From Bacteroidales bacterium (GTDB lineage Bacteria > Bacteroidota > Bacteroidia > Bacteroidales > WCHB1-69), in NCBI GenBank assembly GCA_028703095.1, contig JAQVNO010000011.1, positions 1-32,579 of the forward strand: a stretch of DNA of 32,579 nucleotides, read 5' to 3'. Under the pieces are notes generated by a model. It did no database searches. It had not been told where the DNA came from and worked only from the letters and a program-made list of their open reading frames with translations. Position numbers and translations under genes: made by a program. Shown in pieces: positions 1-6,169 of the stretch (position 1 is the stretch's first letter; each line of letters starts with the position of its first letter).

Positions 1-167
1 TTGAATCTGTATCCATTTGTATATTTGGCCCCCAAAAACATCTCATCATAACACATATCTAAAAGAATATTTGTATTAACAATTCCTTCATATCCTTTAT
101 TTTGCGCTTTTATTTCATTTGAAATAAACAGCATTGCAACCACTAAAATTAACATTAACTTTTTCAT
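1..167 (-). CDS. Exported protein, N-terminal fragment (possible outer-membrane protein)
   Basis: The gene runs off the left edge; only the first 55 codons are visible. The start is the ATG at 167-165. The protein opens with two lysines, a hydrophobic stretch and a likely signal-peptidase I site after Lys-Ala near residue 21, so export is probable. The visible mature part begins Gln-Asn-Lys-Gly-Tyr-Glu-Gly and later contains a Tyr-Thr-Asn-Gly-Tyr-Arg-Phe run. That aromatic and glycine pattern is often seen at the start of small Bacteroidota beta-barrel proteins, but the fragment is too short to assign. The lipoprotein gene upstream ends 32 nt before this start, so the two are probably one operon. 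Function unknown. Confidence 0.6.
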   Translation of the reverse strand, partial: MKKLMLILVVAMLFISNEIKAQNKGYEGIVNTNILLDMCYDEMFLGAKYTNGYRF

Positions 168-199
168 ATTTATTTTAAAATTTATAAATTACTATTATA

Positions 200-562
200 T
201 TACGGCTCAGTCGTGCCAACCATTGTATTATCATCAACTACAATTTCCGTATTCTCTCCTTCTTTAAGATAAAAAACTTGTTTTACCCACCGTGTTGTTG
301 ATGAACCTTGATAACTCCATGTTAGGTAAATTTTACATTTTCTTGCCATTTCATCGGCAGTATAAGAATATTCACTGCCATTCTGAATATTACTTATAGC
401 GTTGTTTTTTACAACTTCATTATCAGTTGAAAACTCCATAATAATAATATCTGTCGTTATCTCAGAAACTCCTTTTGTATCCCATTTTAAAGTATAAGTT
501 GTTTCTTTTTTACAACTTGTCATTAAAACTCCAATCACTAAAATCATTAAAACCTTTTTCAT
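200..562 (-). CDS. Small lipoprotein of unknown function
   Basis: This 120-residue protein has a lipoprotein signal peptide: MKK, a hydrophobic core, then the lipobox Leu-Met-Thr-Ser-Cys with Cys17 followed by Lys-Lys. That is a typical Bacteroidota lipoprotein start. The mature part is rich in Thr, Ser and charged residues, has no further membrane segment, and alternates in a way that suggests a small beta-sandwich. Only one other cysteine is present. I do not recognise the family. The partial exported gene lies 32 nt downstream on the same strand, so they are likely co-transcribed. I found no TAnnTTTG box upstream (563-700). Confidence 0.75.
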   Translation of the reverse strand: MKKVLMILVIGVLMTSCKKETTYTLKWDTKGVSEITTDIIIMEFSTDNEVVKNNAISNIQNGSEYSYTADEMARKCKIYLTWSYQGSSTTRWVKQVFYLKEGENTEIVVDDNTMVGTTEP

Positions 563-664
563 TTTGTTAAGTATTTAATTTATAATATGTTAATTAATTA
601 TTTTTGTTTATAATATTATTTTTTAATTTTAACCTTTGTAATCCTAAAGGCTGTTTATTATAAA

Positions 665-795
665 AAGGAAGTGGGCTACATCCATACTCAACAAGGTACT
701 CCAAACCTCAATACACATGAACACAACCCACTATATAGTAGAATCTGTGCCTGTGTATTTCAAAAATTGGAGTTTTTGTTGAGTAGGCACTCCTT
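665..795. repeat. About 131-nt imperfect palindrome (long hairpin)
   Basis: Complementary blocks nest around a centre near 735. They are 665-668 with 792-795, 670-673 with 788-791, 685-694 with 776-785 (10 bp, TACTCAACAA / TTGTTGAGTA), 698-704 with 767-773 (7 bp), and 710-717 with 752-759 (8 bp). A further CACA/TGTG pair (722-725 with 746-749) and the 10-nt palindrome ACTATATAGT (730-739) occupy the tip. The longest unpaired stretch is on the left arm, 674-684. No coding sequence spans it. It ends about 10 nt before the promoter-like element of the next gene. It could be a small non-autonomous mobile repeat, a structured RNA or a regulatory hairpin; the sequence alone does not decide. Confidence 0.7.
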
Positions 796-804
796 GTAAA
801 TTAC

Positions 805-837
805 TTTGCAAAAGTAATAAATATTTTTATATCTTTA
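805..837 (+). promoter_or_regulatory. Candidate Bacteroidota promoter for the 65-residue gene
   Basis: TTTG at 805-808 is followed after 21 nt by TATCTTTA at 830-837. The consensus is TTTG, 19-21 nt, TAnnTTTG, so only the last base of the -7 box deviates. Transcription would start near 844, giving a leader of about five bases before the ATG at 849. The TTTG lies inside a near-palindrome, TTACTTTGCAAAAGTAA (801-817). Confidence 0.4.
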
Positions 838-848
838 CAAAAAAAAAT

Positions 849-1046
849 ATGAGTGCAATAGTTGAAAAAATGGAAGGGAGTTTATATGTTGTAATATGCA
901 ATAAATGTGTATATTATGATAGAAAAAAGGGAATGGCATGCAAGGCTTTCCCCGATAGAATACCTAAAATAATAACAGAAACAAACAAACATGATACTAT
1001 TATTGAAGGGCAAAAAGGAATCTATGTATTTAAAAGGAAAAAATAA
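849..1046 (+). CDS. Small protein with a CxxC...C motif, unknown function
   Basis: This 65-residue protein is the only convincing plus-strand gene in the first 18 kb. It carries Cys17-x-x-Cys20 and Cys31 followed by Ala-Phe-Pro-Asp-x-Ile-Pro, then a charged stretch with Asn-Lys-His-Asp and a Gly-Ile-Tyr-Val-Phe end. From memory this resembles a family of small uncharacterised bacterial and phage-associated proteins with a Cys-x-Ala-Phe-Pro-x-x-Ile-Pro core; I know no function for them. Three cysteines and nearby histidine could bind a metal. It ends in a run of six A residues and a stop. An overlapping -1 frame continues for about 20 more codons, so the true product may be longer. Confidence 0.65.
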   Translation: MSAIVEKMEGSLYVVICNKCVYYDRKKGMACKAFPDRIPKIITETNKHDTIIEGQKGIYVFKRKK

Positions 1047-1108
1047 TTCTTGAAAAAATATCGAATAAGCAATTACAACGTAATAAAGAATTGCAAAAAA
1101 TAAAGTAA
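1038..1108 (+). other. Out-of-frame continuation after an A6 run (possible frameshifted tail)
   Basis: The 65-residue gene ends AGG AAA AAA TAA. If the ribosome or the DNA shifts by -1 within the six A residues at 1038-1043, reading continues ATA ATT CTT and so on to a TAA at 1106-1108. It would add about 21 residues rich in Lys, Gln, Asn, Leu and Ile that look like a plausible coding tail. This frame has no ATG of its own. It is either a decayed 3' end after an indel, a programmed slip, a sequencing error in a homopolymer, or chance. Confidence 0.3.
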
Positions 1109-1119
1109 AAACTTCCAAA

Positions 1120-1147
1120 CTTTCACGGTTTATTGAGGATGTGAAAG
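1120..1147. other. Hairpin in the 1047-1384 intergenic stretch
   Basis: CTTTCAC at 1120-1126 pairs with GTGAAAG at 1141-1147 around a 14-nt loop. It is followed on the plus strand by CCTAAAAAAA, so it is not a classic terminator in either direction. The rest of the 338-nt gap is very AT-rich. I see no promoter or credible gene in it, apart from a second weak hairpin at 1310-1333. Confidence 0.4.
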
Positions 1148-1309
1148 CCTAAAAAAATTATTGTATAATTGGGCAAAAATTACAAATATCAATTATATTT
1201 GTTGCTAATTTGCATTTATATCAATCAAAATATTATGTAACTACTTAATAAATAGTATTATATAATATATACTTTACTTTTTGTATAGGAAAATAATGAC
1301 AGAAGATGG

Positions 1310-1333
1310 GATTCATCATAGTATGAATTTTTT
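1310..1333 (+). terminator. Weak terminator-like hairpin
   Basis: ATTCAT (1311-1316) pairs with ATGAAT (1323-1328), and T6 covers 1328-1333. The stem is only six AT-rich pairs. On the plus strand it could end transcription from the small cysteine-motif gene, but it lies far downstream. Confidence 0.25.
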
Positions 1334-1384
1334 GCCAAATATTTCATATAATTAATGTAATAAATTTCAAAAATAAATTTAAAA

Positions 1385-1990
1385 TCAAAGGTGTATGGGT
1401 GTAGCTATCAGTGCAACCTCTTGAAATTGATTGGAGTAATTTTCGAGCCAGGCTGTTTCGCTGTCAGGGTGAAGAATAACCGGCATTCGTTTTTTAGAAT
1501 TATGTATTTTACTCATCAATGCGTTTGCCGGCATGGTTAAAATGGTGTAGGTATCCATAATTTCTCCCAATGGATTTATCCATGTGTTGTAGAGTCCTGC
1601 CAATGCAAAAGCTTCGTTATTAGGTAAAGTAATTAGGTATTTCTGTTTTACTTTGCTTTTATTGTCTAAGTGTTTCCATTCAAAAAAACCATCTACTAAT
1701 ACAAGACAACGTTTATGTGTCAGCAATTTGTAGGAAGGTTTTTGATGTAATGTTTCTATTTTGGCATTTAGGGTATGTTTGCGGATGGATATGTCATTTG
1801 CCCATGGAGGAATGAGTCCCCAATGAAATAATTGTATTTTGTCGGGATGTTCATTTGTGATGATAGGGGTTGTTGGAAATTGAAAGCCGTTGTATGATTG
1901 TGGCTTATATAATTCTTTTTGCTTGAAAGTTGCATTGAAACGATGTTCAAGTTCTTGTGCAGATTTGGATTGTTGAGAGAAAAAACACAT
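1385..1990 (-). CDS. yedK: SRAP / YedK-HMCES family abasic-site protein
   Basis: At 201 residues the length is normal for SRAP proteins. The family covalently captures abasic sites in single-stranded DNA through Cys2, protecting them from cleavage and error-prone repair. Seen here: Cys2 directly after the initiator Met, Asn75 in Leu-Asn-Ala-Lys-x-Glu-Thr, Glu104 in Asp-Gly-Phe-Phe-Glu-Trp-Lys, and His163 in Lys-Ile-His-Asn-Ser with Arg-Met-Pro-Val-Ile-Leu just after. These match the catalytic set of the family. The N-terminus is MCFF rather than the common MCGR. The gene lies next to umuDC on the same strand with its own -7 box, 100 nt from the umuC stop. That fits a DNA-damage response role. 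Confidence 0.93.
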   Translation of the reverse strand: MCFFSQQSKSAQELEHRFNATFKQKELYKPQSYNGFQFPTTPIITNEHPDKIQLFHWGLIPPWANDISIRKHTLNAKIETLHQKPSYKLLTHKRCLVLVDGFFEWKHLDNKSKVKQKYLITLPNNEAFALAGLYNTWINPLGEIMDTYTILTMPANALMSKIHNSKKRMPVILHPDSETAWLENYSNQFQEVALIATPIHL

Positions 1991-2015
1991 GATTTTTATT
2001 TAAAATATGCAAATG

Positions 2016-2023
2016 CAAAGATA
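2016..2023 (-). promoter_or_regulatory. -7 box for the SRAP gene
   Basis: Read on the minus strand this is TATCTTTG, an exact TAnnTTTG. It lies 26 nt before the ATG at 1990, giving a leader of roughly 18 nt. No clear TTTG sits at the -33 distance. It suggests the SRAP gene can be transcribed independently of umuDC. Confidence 0.5.
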
Positions 2024-2090
2024 ATAAAATTAATAAAAGGATGAAATAAACATGTTTTGAGTTTTATGAAAAGAGGTATTTTACGGATGT

Positions 2091-3359
2091 TTAGTTTATG
2101 GAGCAGTTAATGGTGATAATGTCTTCTAAGCGAGTAGTATAACATGGCGATAGCTTTTGTTGCTTCATTTTCCATACTCTTTGTAAATCTTGAGTAGCGA
2201 GTTTGATTTTTTGATTTCCGTAAGTGGCATTGATTTCATCTACAGTATGCATAAGGGAAATATGTTTGGAATTTCGATTTTCAAATAAGTTTGTTTGCAG
2301 TGAGTTTTCATCTGAAAAATCTTGTACGATAACTCCTGCTTTTTTATAAAAATAATTTTTCTTGAAAATTTTTCCTAAAGCCAAAACGGCAAAATTCGCC
2401 AATTCAATGGTTGAATTAGTAGGATAGGGTAGCTTTAAGACAATGTTTCGGCTGTATTGAGCTAAGTCTTTGCGGTTACCATTGGTGTGCACAAAAACCA
2501 TTAAAGTATTGCAACAGGATTTTTGTTTGCGTAATTTTTCGGCGCAAGATACAGCAAAAGTGGTAATGCGTTCTTTTAGCTGTTCGAATTCAGTGTAATT
2601 GCTTTCAAAGGAACGGGTGGTTGCTATGGATTTTTTTGCTTGCATGCATTCCAAATCTAAGGTAGGGATGCCTTGTAAATCTTTTTGCAAACGCAAGCCT
2701 ACAATGGTCATATGTTTTAGAATCCATTCTCTATTCAGGAGTGTAAATTCATAAGCGTTTGTAATGCCGATAGCATTTAATTTTTTAGCGTGTTGTCTGC
2801 CAATACCCCATACATCCTCAATTTTTAACCATTTCAAAGCTTTGATGCGTTCCGATTCGGAATGCATGAGATATACATTGTTTGTTTCTATGGGGAATTT
2901 TTTTCCAATGTGGTTGGCTACTTTTGCTAATGCTTTGGTAGTTGCTATTCCAATGCTGACAGGGAGTCCTGTCCATTTCAGAATTTTACTTCGCATCTCT
3001 TCTCCATAGGCTTGAAGGTTGTAGTTGTCAAAGCCTTGTAACTTAAGGAATGCTTCGTCTATGCTGTAAATTTCCATATCCGGACTATAGTTTTCAAGTA
3101 TATCCATTACACGCTTGCTCATGTCGCCATAAAGGGAAAAATTTGCCGAGAAAACATGTACATGATGCATCTGAAAAAGTTTTTCATATTGAAAAGCAGG
3201 AGCTCCCATTGGAATGCCCAAGGTTTTGGCTTCGTTGCTACGGGCTATTACACAGCCATCGTTATTGGATAACACTACAATAGGCTTTCCGTTGAGTTCG
3301 GGACGGAAGATGCGTTCACAAGAGGCGTAAAAGTTATTACAGTCAACGAGAGCGAACAT
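2091..3359 (-). CDS. umuC: UmuC, Y-family translesion DNA polymerase V catalytic subunit
   Basis: The protein has 422 residues, as expected for UmuC. Catalytic acidic residues are visible: Asp6 in Leu-Val-Asp-Cys-Asn-Asn-Phe-Tyr and Asp101-Glu102 in Ser-Ile-Asp-Glu-Ala-Phe. The steric-gate region Asn-Phe-Tyr-Ala-Ser-Cys-Glu is present. A helix-hairpin-helix stretch (Val-Trp-Gly-Ile-Gly, about 183-187) and a C-terminal clamp-binding motif Gln-Thr-Asn-Leu-Phe (355-359) follow. The start chosen is the ATG at 3359-3357, not an upstream in-frame ATG inside umuD, because family homology begins here. This ATG overlaps the umuD stop as TAATG, so the two are translationally coupled. With processed UmuD it would form a mutagenic polymerase bypassing lesions. 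Confidence 0.96.
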   Translation of the reverse strand: MFALVDCNNFYASCERIFRPELNGKPIVVLSNNDGCVIARSNEAKTLGIPMGAPAFQYEKLFQMHHVHVFSANFSLYGDMSKRVMDILENYSPDMEIYSIDEAFLKLQGFDNYNLQAYGEEMRSKILKWTGLPVSIGIATTKALAKVANHIGKKFPIETNNVYLMHSESERIKALKWLKIEDVWGIGRQHAKKLNAIGITNAYEFTLLNREWILKHMTIVGLRLQKDLQGIPTLDLECMQAKKSIATTRSFESNYTEFEQLKERITTFAVSCAEKLRKQKSCCNTLMVFVHTNGNRKDLAQYSRNIVLKLPYPTNSTIELANFAVLALGKIFKKNYFYKKAGVIVQDFSDENSLQTNLFENRNSKHISLMHTVDEINATYGNQKIKLATQDLQRVWKMKQQKLSPCYTTRLEDIITINCSIN

Positions 3360-3808
3360 TATACTTTTTTTATTACGTACGTAACTATACCCCAAACAAG
3401 AAGGGTATTGTTTCCTTCCATTTTTATGGGTTTGTAATCGCTGTTTTCAGGCATCAGCCAAATATCTTTTTTATCTAATTTGATACGTTTTAATGTAAAT
3501 TCTCCGTCAAGATAGCATACTGCTATTTTTCCGTTTTGTAGTTCTATGCTTTTGTCTATCACCAATAAATCTCCATCGTTGATACCGGCATTTTTCATGG
3601 ATTCTCCTTTTACTCTGCCGTAAAAAGTGGCAGAGGGGTGTTTGATGAGGTGTTTGTTTAAATCAATGGAGATATTTGTAAAATCAAGGGCAGGAGAGGG
3701 GAAGCCGGCACTGATATCCGAAGGAATTACAGCAACATCCATTGTTGTTTCCGTCGAAGCAGAATAAATATCTACCTTCGTGCAGTTTTCATTTGATAAT
3801 AATCCCAT
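3359..3808 (-). CDS. umuD: UmuD, self-cleaving S24 peptidase subunit of DNA polymerase V
   Basis: The protein has 149 residues. The self-cleavage site is Ala34-Gly35 in Ser-Ala-Gly-Phe-Pro-Ser-Pro-Ala. The catalytic dyad is Ser70 (Gly-Glu-Ser-Met) and Lys107 (Glu-Phe-Thr-Leu-Lys). The layout matches E. coli UmuD (Cys24-Gly25, Ser60, Lys97) with an N-terminal arm about ten residues longer. There is no helix-turn-helix, so it is not LexA. RecA-stimulated cleavage would give UmuD', the partner of UmuC. The stop overlaps the umuC start by one base. A promoter-like element with a small inverted repeat lies about 45 nt upstream. Confidence 0.95.
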   Translation of the reverse strand: MGLLSNENCTKVDIYSASTETTMDVAVIPSDISAGFPSPALDFTNISIDLNKHLIKHPSATFYGRVKGESMKNAGINDGDLLVIDKSIELQNGKIAVCYLDGEFTLKRIKLDKKDIWLMPENSDYKPIKMEGNNTLLVWGIVTYVIKKV

Positions 3809-3850
3809 TCTTAATGTATTATATTTAATTATTTTCTTCGGATTTCTTTT

Positions 3851-3863
3851 TACAAATGTACAT
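3851..3863 (-). promoter_or_regulatory. -7 box overlapping a small inverted repeat upstream of umuD
   Basis: On the minus strand, TACATTTG (3860-3853) is an exact TAnnTTTG box. It is embedded in TACA-tt-TGTA (3851-3860) and abuts the 8-nt palindrome ATGTACAT (3856-3863). A repressor bound here would block the promoter. No clear TTTG lies at the -33 position, which often goes with regulated promoters. Whether this is the LexA box of this organism cannot be told from one site. Confidence 0.4.
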
Positions 3864-4005
3864 AAATTAATTAAATTTCCTACGACAGAATCTAAGGTTT
3901 TTATCTTATTTTACATCAATAAAGGGTATAGATATGTGTTTTTATACAATGAAAAACAGTATAAAAATAATATTGACAACTTGGATTGTGTTATTAATTA
4001 AATGT

Positions 4006-4506
4006 CTAATGAGAAGAATTCCACGGATAAAGAGTGCGATTAATACAATAGTTGCCTGTAGATTTTAATGTAAGATCCAAGTTAAGGAGCAATTTTGTTT
4101 GTTCTCCACGATAGGGTTCAACAAATTCGATTTGATAGGCTTGTGAATGAATGCCTGTGATATCAATGTTTAAATCGTACAAACAGTTACAAAAGCAATG
4201 TGGATTTACTTCAACTTCTTCCACGAGGATTTTATTGTTTTCTACACTTACTAAACAATATAAACTATCAACACAGCAATTAAAACCTGCATTAATATGT
4301 TGTATGTGTAAAGTGTGAGTTATGCTGTCGTATGTATAGTAAATACAAGATTTATTATCAGGCACTTCTTCTGTATTCAATTTGTCGAATGTTTTGCATT
4401 CCGTATGGTTCAGGAGTTTGATGTGTGTGTCGGCAGAGGGTTCTTTCCTACATTTTGTAAATACAATAATAGATAAGATAATAATAAGAATAGTTTTTGT
4501 TTTCAT
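4006..4506 (-). CDS. Cysteine-rich lipoprotein, unknown function
   Basis: The start chosen is the ATG at 4506. It gives a 166-residue protein with a lipoprotein signal (MKTK, hydrophobic core, Cys19 after Phe-Thr-Lys, followed by Arg-Lys-Glu). An ATG 35 codons upstream would place the signal internally, beyond the promoter, and is rejected. The mature part carries nine further cysteines: Cys37, 54, 77, 78, 84, 104, 106, 108 and 154. The striking clusters are Cys-Cys-x5-Cys and Cys-x-Cys-x-Cys, the latter before Leu-Tyr-Asp-Leu. I recall similar uncharacterised Bacteroidota lipoproteins with an Asn-Cys-Cys and Cys-Asn-Cys-Leu-Tyr-Asp pattern. Metal binding or disulphides are possible; function unknown. 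It is a monocistronic gene with its own promoter. Confidence 0.8.
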   Translation of the reverse strand: MKTKTILIIILSIIVFTKCRKEPSADTHIKLLNHTECKTFDKLNTEEVPDNKSCIYYTYDSITHTLHIQHINAGFNCCVDSLYCLVSVENNKILVEEVEVNPHCFCNCLYDLNIDITGIHSQAYQIEFVEPYRGEQTKLLLNLDLTLKSTGNYCINRTLYPWNSSH

Positions 4507-4533
4507 TTTTATGAATCGTTTTATAAAGAATGA

Positions 4534-4565
4534 CAAAAGTAGAAAAAAAAAGTATATAAAACAAA
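4534..4565 (-). promoter_or_regulatory. Complete Bacteroidota promoter for the cysteine-rich lipoprotein
   Basis: On the minus strand, TTTG at 4565-4562, a 20-nt spacer and TACTTTTG at 4541-4534 match the consensus TTTG-N19-21-TAnnTTTG exactly. Transcription would start near 4527, about 20 nt before the ATG at 4506. It supports the downstream ATG as the real start. This is the best-formed promoter in the window. Confidence 0.75.
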
Positions 4566-4576
4566 ATAGTTTACAT

Positions 4577-4603
4577 AAAAAAAGCCACCTTAAGGTAGCT
4601 TTT
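4577..4603 (-). terminator. Rho-independent terminator of the exbB-exbD operon
   Basis: On the minus strand AAAAGCTACC, a TTAA loop and GGTGGCTTTT form a 10-bp stem with one U-G pair, running into a T7 tract (4583-4577). It begins 21 nt after the stop of the second exbD and ends just before the lipoprotein promoter, cleanly separating the two units. Confidence 0.8.
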
Positions 4604-4623
4604 ATATACATTATAAGTGTGGT

Positions 4624-5094
4624 TTATCGTTCGATGTCTTTACGGGAAGCGTAATTGACTTTAAAAGCACTTGCTTTACGTAATTCTTGTTTGACATCGG
4701 TTACGATTCCCATTTTTACTTTTTCATCAACTTTTAATGACCAGGTAATCATGGTGCGTTCTACTTCGTTACGACGGCGTTTTTCAACTTCCACGAATTC
4801 AACAATGTCTTTAGGTTCAGCAAATTGGTCATTTAATTGTATGCGAGGTTCAGGTCCTAATTTCTTAATATAATTCTGATTTGGTTTCCCGATATTGATA
4901 CTTGATACTAGGGCTTTCTTTTCCAGTTTTTGTATTTCGGTGGCTTTTGGAATTTGAATAACCACAAACAAGGATGATTCTCTCATGGTAGTAATCACCA
5001 TAAAGAAAAACAAAAACATAAAAATAATATCGGACATTGACCCCATATTAAGTTCAGGAACACCCTTTTTACCTGTTTTTTTAAATCTTCCCAT
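4624..5094 (-). CDS. exbD: ExbD/TolR family protein (second copy)
   Basis: The start chosen is the ATG at 5094, one base after the preceding exbD stop; an upstream in-frame ATG lies inside that gene. It gives 156 residues. After a basic cytoplasmic head (GRFKKTGKKG) comes the conserved Asn-Met-Gly-Ser-Met-Ser-Asp with the proton-pathway aspartate Asp22, then one membrane helix (about 23-40) and a periplasmic domain. ExbD proteins couple proton flow through ExbB to an outer-membrane partner such as TonB. The periplasmic part differs from the first copy. It is the last gene of the operon, followed by a hairpin terminator, and no tonB is present. Confidence 0.9.
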   Translation of the reverse strand: MGRFKKTGKKGVPELNMGSMSDIIFMFLFFFMVITTMRESSLFVVIQIPKATEIQKLEKKALVSSINIGKPNQNYIKKLGPEPRIQLNDQFAEPKDIVEFVEVEKRRRNEVERTMITWSLKVDEKVKMGIVTDVKQELRKASAFKVNYASRKDIER

Positions 5095-5095
5095 T

Positions 5096-5674
5096 TTATC
5101 TATTCCCTCCATAATTTGATGGTTCAGCTTCAGAAATACTAATCGGATATATTTTTTGTACTCCTTTTTTCTGTGTTTCGGATAATTTATCAAAAGATTT
5201 TCCGAAATGTTGTTGCGCATATTCTTCACGTAGCTCGTTGAAAGCTTTTGTCAATTGATTTTGAACGGATACATACATAGAATAGGAAGTGCTTCTGTCG
5301 TTTTGCAAGGATACAACTCCTTTGGAAACCATAATATTTTCTCCTAAATCTTCAATGTATTTAGAATGTTGTTCAGAGAGTGAAGAATTATTGTTGGGAT
5401 TCGAGATAAACTCTTTGGTTCTGTTTTTTAATTGACGGACATCTGTCAATACTTCTCCATTCACCAATAATTGGTCGTGCTTATTCACCAATATTTGCAA
5501 TACATTACGTCTGTTCATTTCCGGAACCTCTTGATCAGGAGCTAAAGGAGGAGGTAATCTTCTTTGTATCCCTTGGTCCGTATTGATAGAAGAAGTCAGC
5601 AAGAAGAATGTTAACAGCAGAAAGGAGATGTCTGCCATTGAACCCGTATTTAAACCCGGTGTTTTCTTTGCCAT
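5096..5674 (-). CDS. exbD: ExbD/TolR family protein (first copy)
   Basis: This 192-residue protein starts MAKKTPGLNTGSMADISF, with the conserved proton-channel aspartate Asp15 at the beginning of a single membrane helix (about 16-32). The periplasmic domain that follows is longer than in typical ExbD (about 140 residues). It includes a Pro-rich linker (Arg-Leu-Pro-Pro-Pro-Leu-Ala-Pro) and a charged, probably helical region near 90-160. It lies between the four-helix protein (6 nt upstream) and the second exbD (1 nt downstream), so all are co-transcribed. Two different ExbD subunits may form a mixed dimer in the ExbB ring; that is inference. Confidence 0.9.
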   Translation of the reverse strand: MAKKTPGLNTGSMADISFLLLTFFLLTSSINTDQGIQRRLPPPLAPDQEVPEMNRRNVLQILVNKHDQLLVNGEVLTDVRQLKNRTKEFISNPNNNSSLSEQHSKYIEDLGENIMVSKGVVSLQNDRSTSYSMYVSVQNQLTKAFNELREEYAQQHFGKSFDKLSETQKKGVQKIYPISISEAEPSNYGGNR

Positions 5675-5680
5675 AATTTT

Positions 5681-6118
5681 TTATTTTTTAATATTCACAT
5701 AAACAATTGTACCTAAGAAAGCTAATATCACACCTAAAAAAGTTATATAGGTAACATTCAAGGCTGTGCCCATCCATTTGAAAGCTGATTCATTAACTTC
5801 TAAACGTAAAGCAACATCGCTTAATTCTGTAGGAGCAATAAAATAAGCGATAAGTACAATCGTAGTAGCTATTGCTAAAAGAATGAGAGTACGTATCATT
5901 TGTTTTTTATCGCTTAAAATTTGAAATATTGCAAAGAAAAAAATGGCAGCTATACTAAGAATGATCATGAGGTAAGTGATATAAAAAGTGATATTTAATA
6001 TGCCCATAGATTCAATGGCTGCATCTTTAAATAACACAAAATAAAGGCTTGCACATGCAGCTATAGCTGCTAAAACAAAGACCCCTATTGTTACTGATTT
6101 TTTTATTAATTTTTCCAT
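5681..6118 (-). CDS. Four-helix membrane protein embedded in the exbB-exbD operon
   Basis: The protein has 145 residues and four predicted membrane segments at about 9-29, 39-68, 75-95 and 116-140. A short polar connector (about 97-113, Thr-Glu-Leu-Ser-Asp...Glu-Val-Asn-Glu-Ser) lies between the last two. There is no signal peptide and no catalytic motif that I recognise. It sits 51 nt after exbB and 6 nt before exbD. I believe such a gene is often found at this place in Bacteroidota but carries no assigned function. It may be an accessory or assembly subunit of the ExbB/ExbD motor. It is not itself ExbB-like: there is no conserved Thr/Pro channel motif. Confidence 0.8.
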   Translation of the reverse strand: MEKLIKKSVTIGVFVLAAIAACASLYFVLFKDAAIESMGILNITFYITYLMIILSIAAIFFFAIFQILSDKKQMIRTLILLAIATTIVLIAYFIAPTELSDVALRLEVNESAFKWMGTALNVTYITFLGVILAFLGTIVYVNIKK

Positions 6119-6169
6119 CGTTATAAATTTTTAAAGTTAAAATTAAATAAAGGTATATGAAAATACACT

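Noticed and set aside
882-1118. Minus-strand 78-codon frame opposite the cysteine-motif gene
   Set aside because: It is a Phe/Tyr/Ile-rich frame made by the complement of A-rich coding sequence, with no promoter and no family resemblance.
1296-1355. A 19-codon plus-strand frame (MTEDGIHHSMNF...) with AGGA upstream
   Set aside because: It is too short to support, contains the weak hairpin at 1310-1333, and has no exact -7 box ahead of it.
3357-3395. Longer UmuC start 12 codons upstream
   Set aside because: The extra residues lie inside umuD and match nothing in the family; the ATG overlapping the umuD stop gives the normal N-terminus.
3780-4001. Plus-strand 73-codon frame overlapping the umuD start and promoter
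   Set aside because: It has a Phe/Ile-rich composition typical of non-coding AT-rich DNA and would cover the umuD control region.
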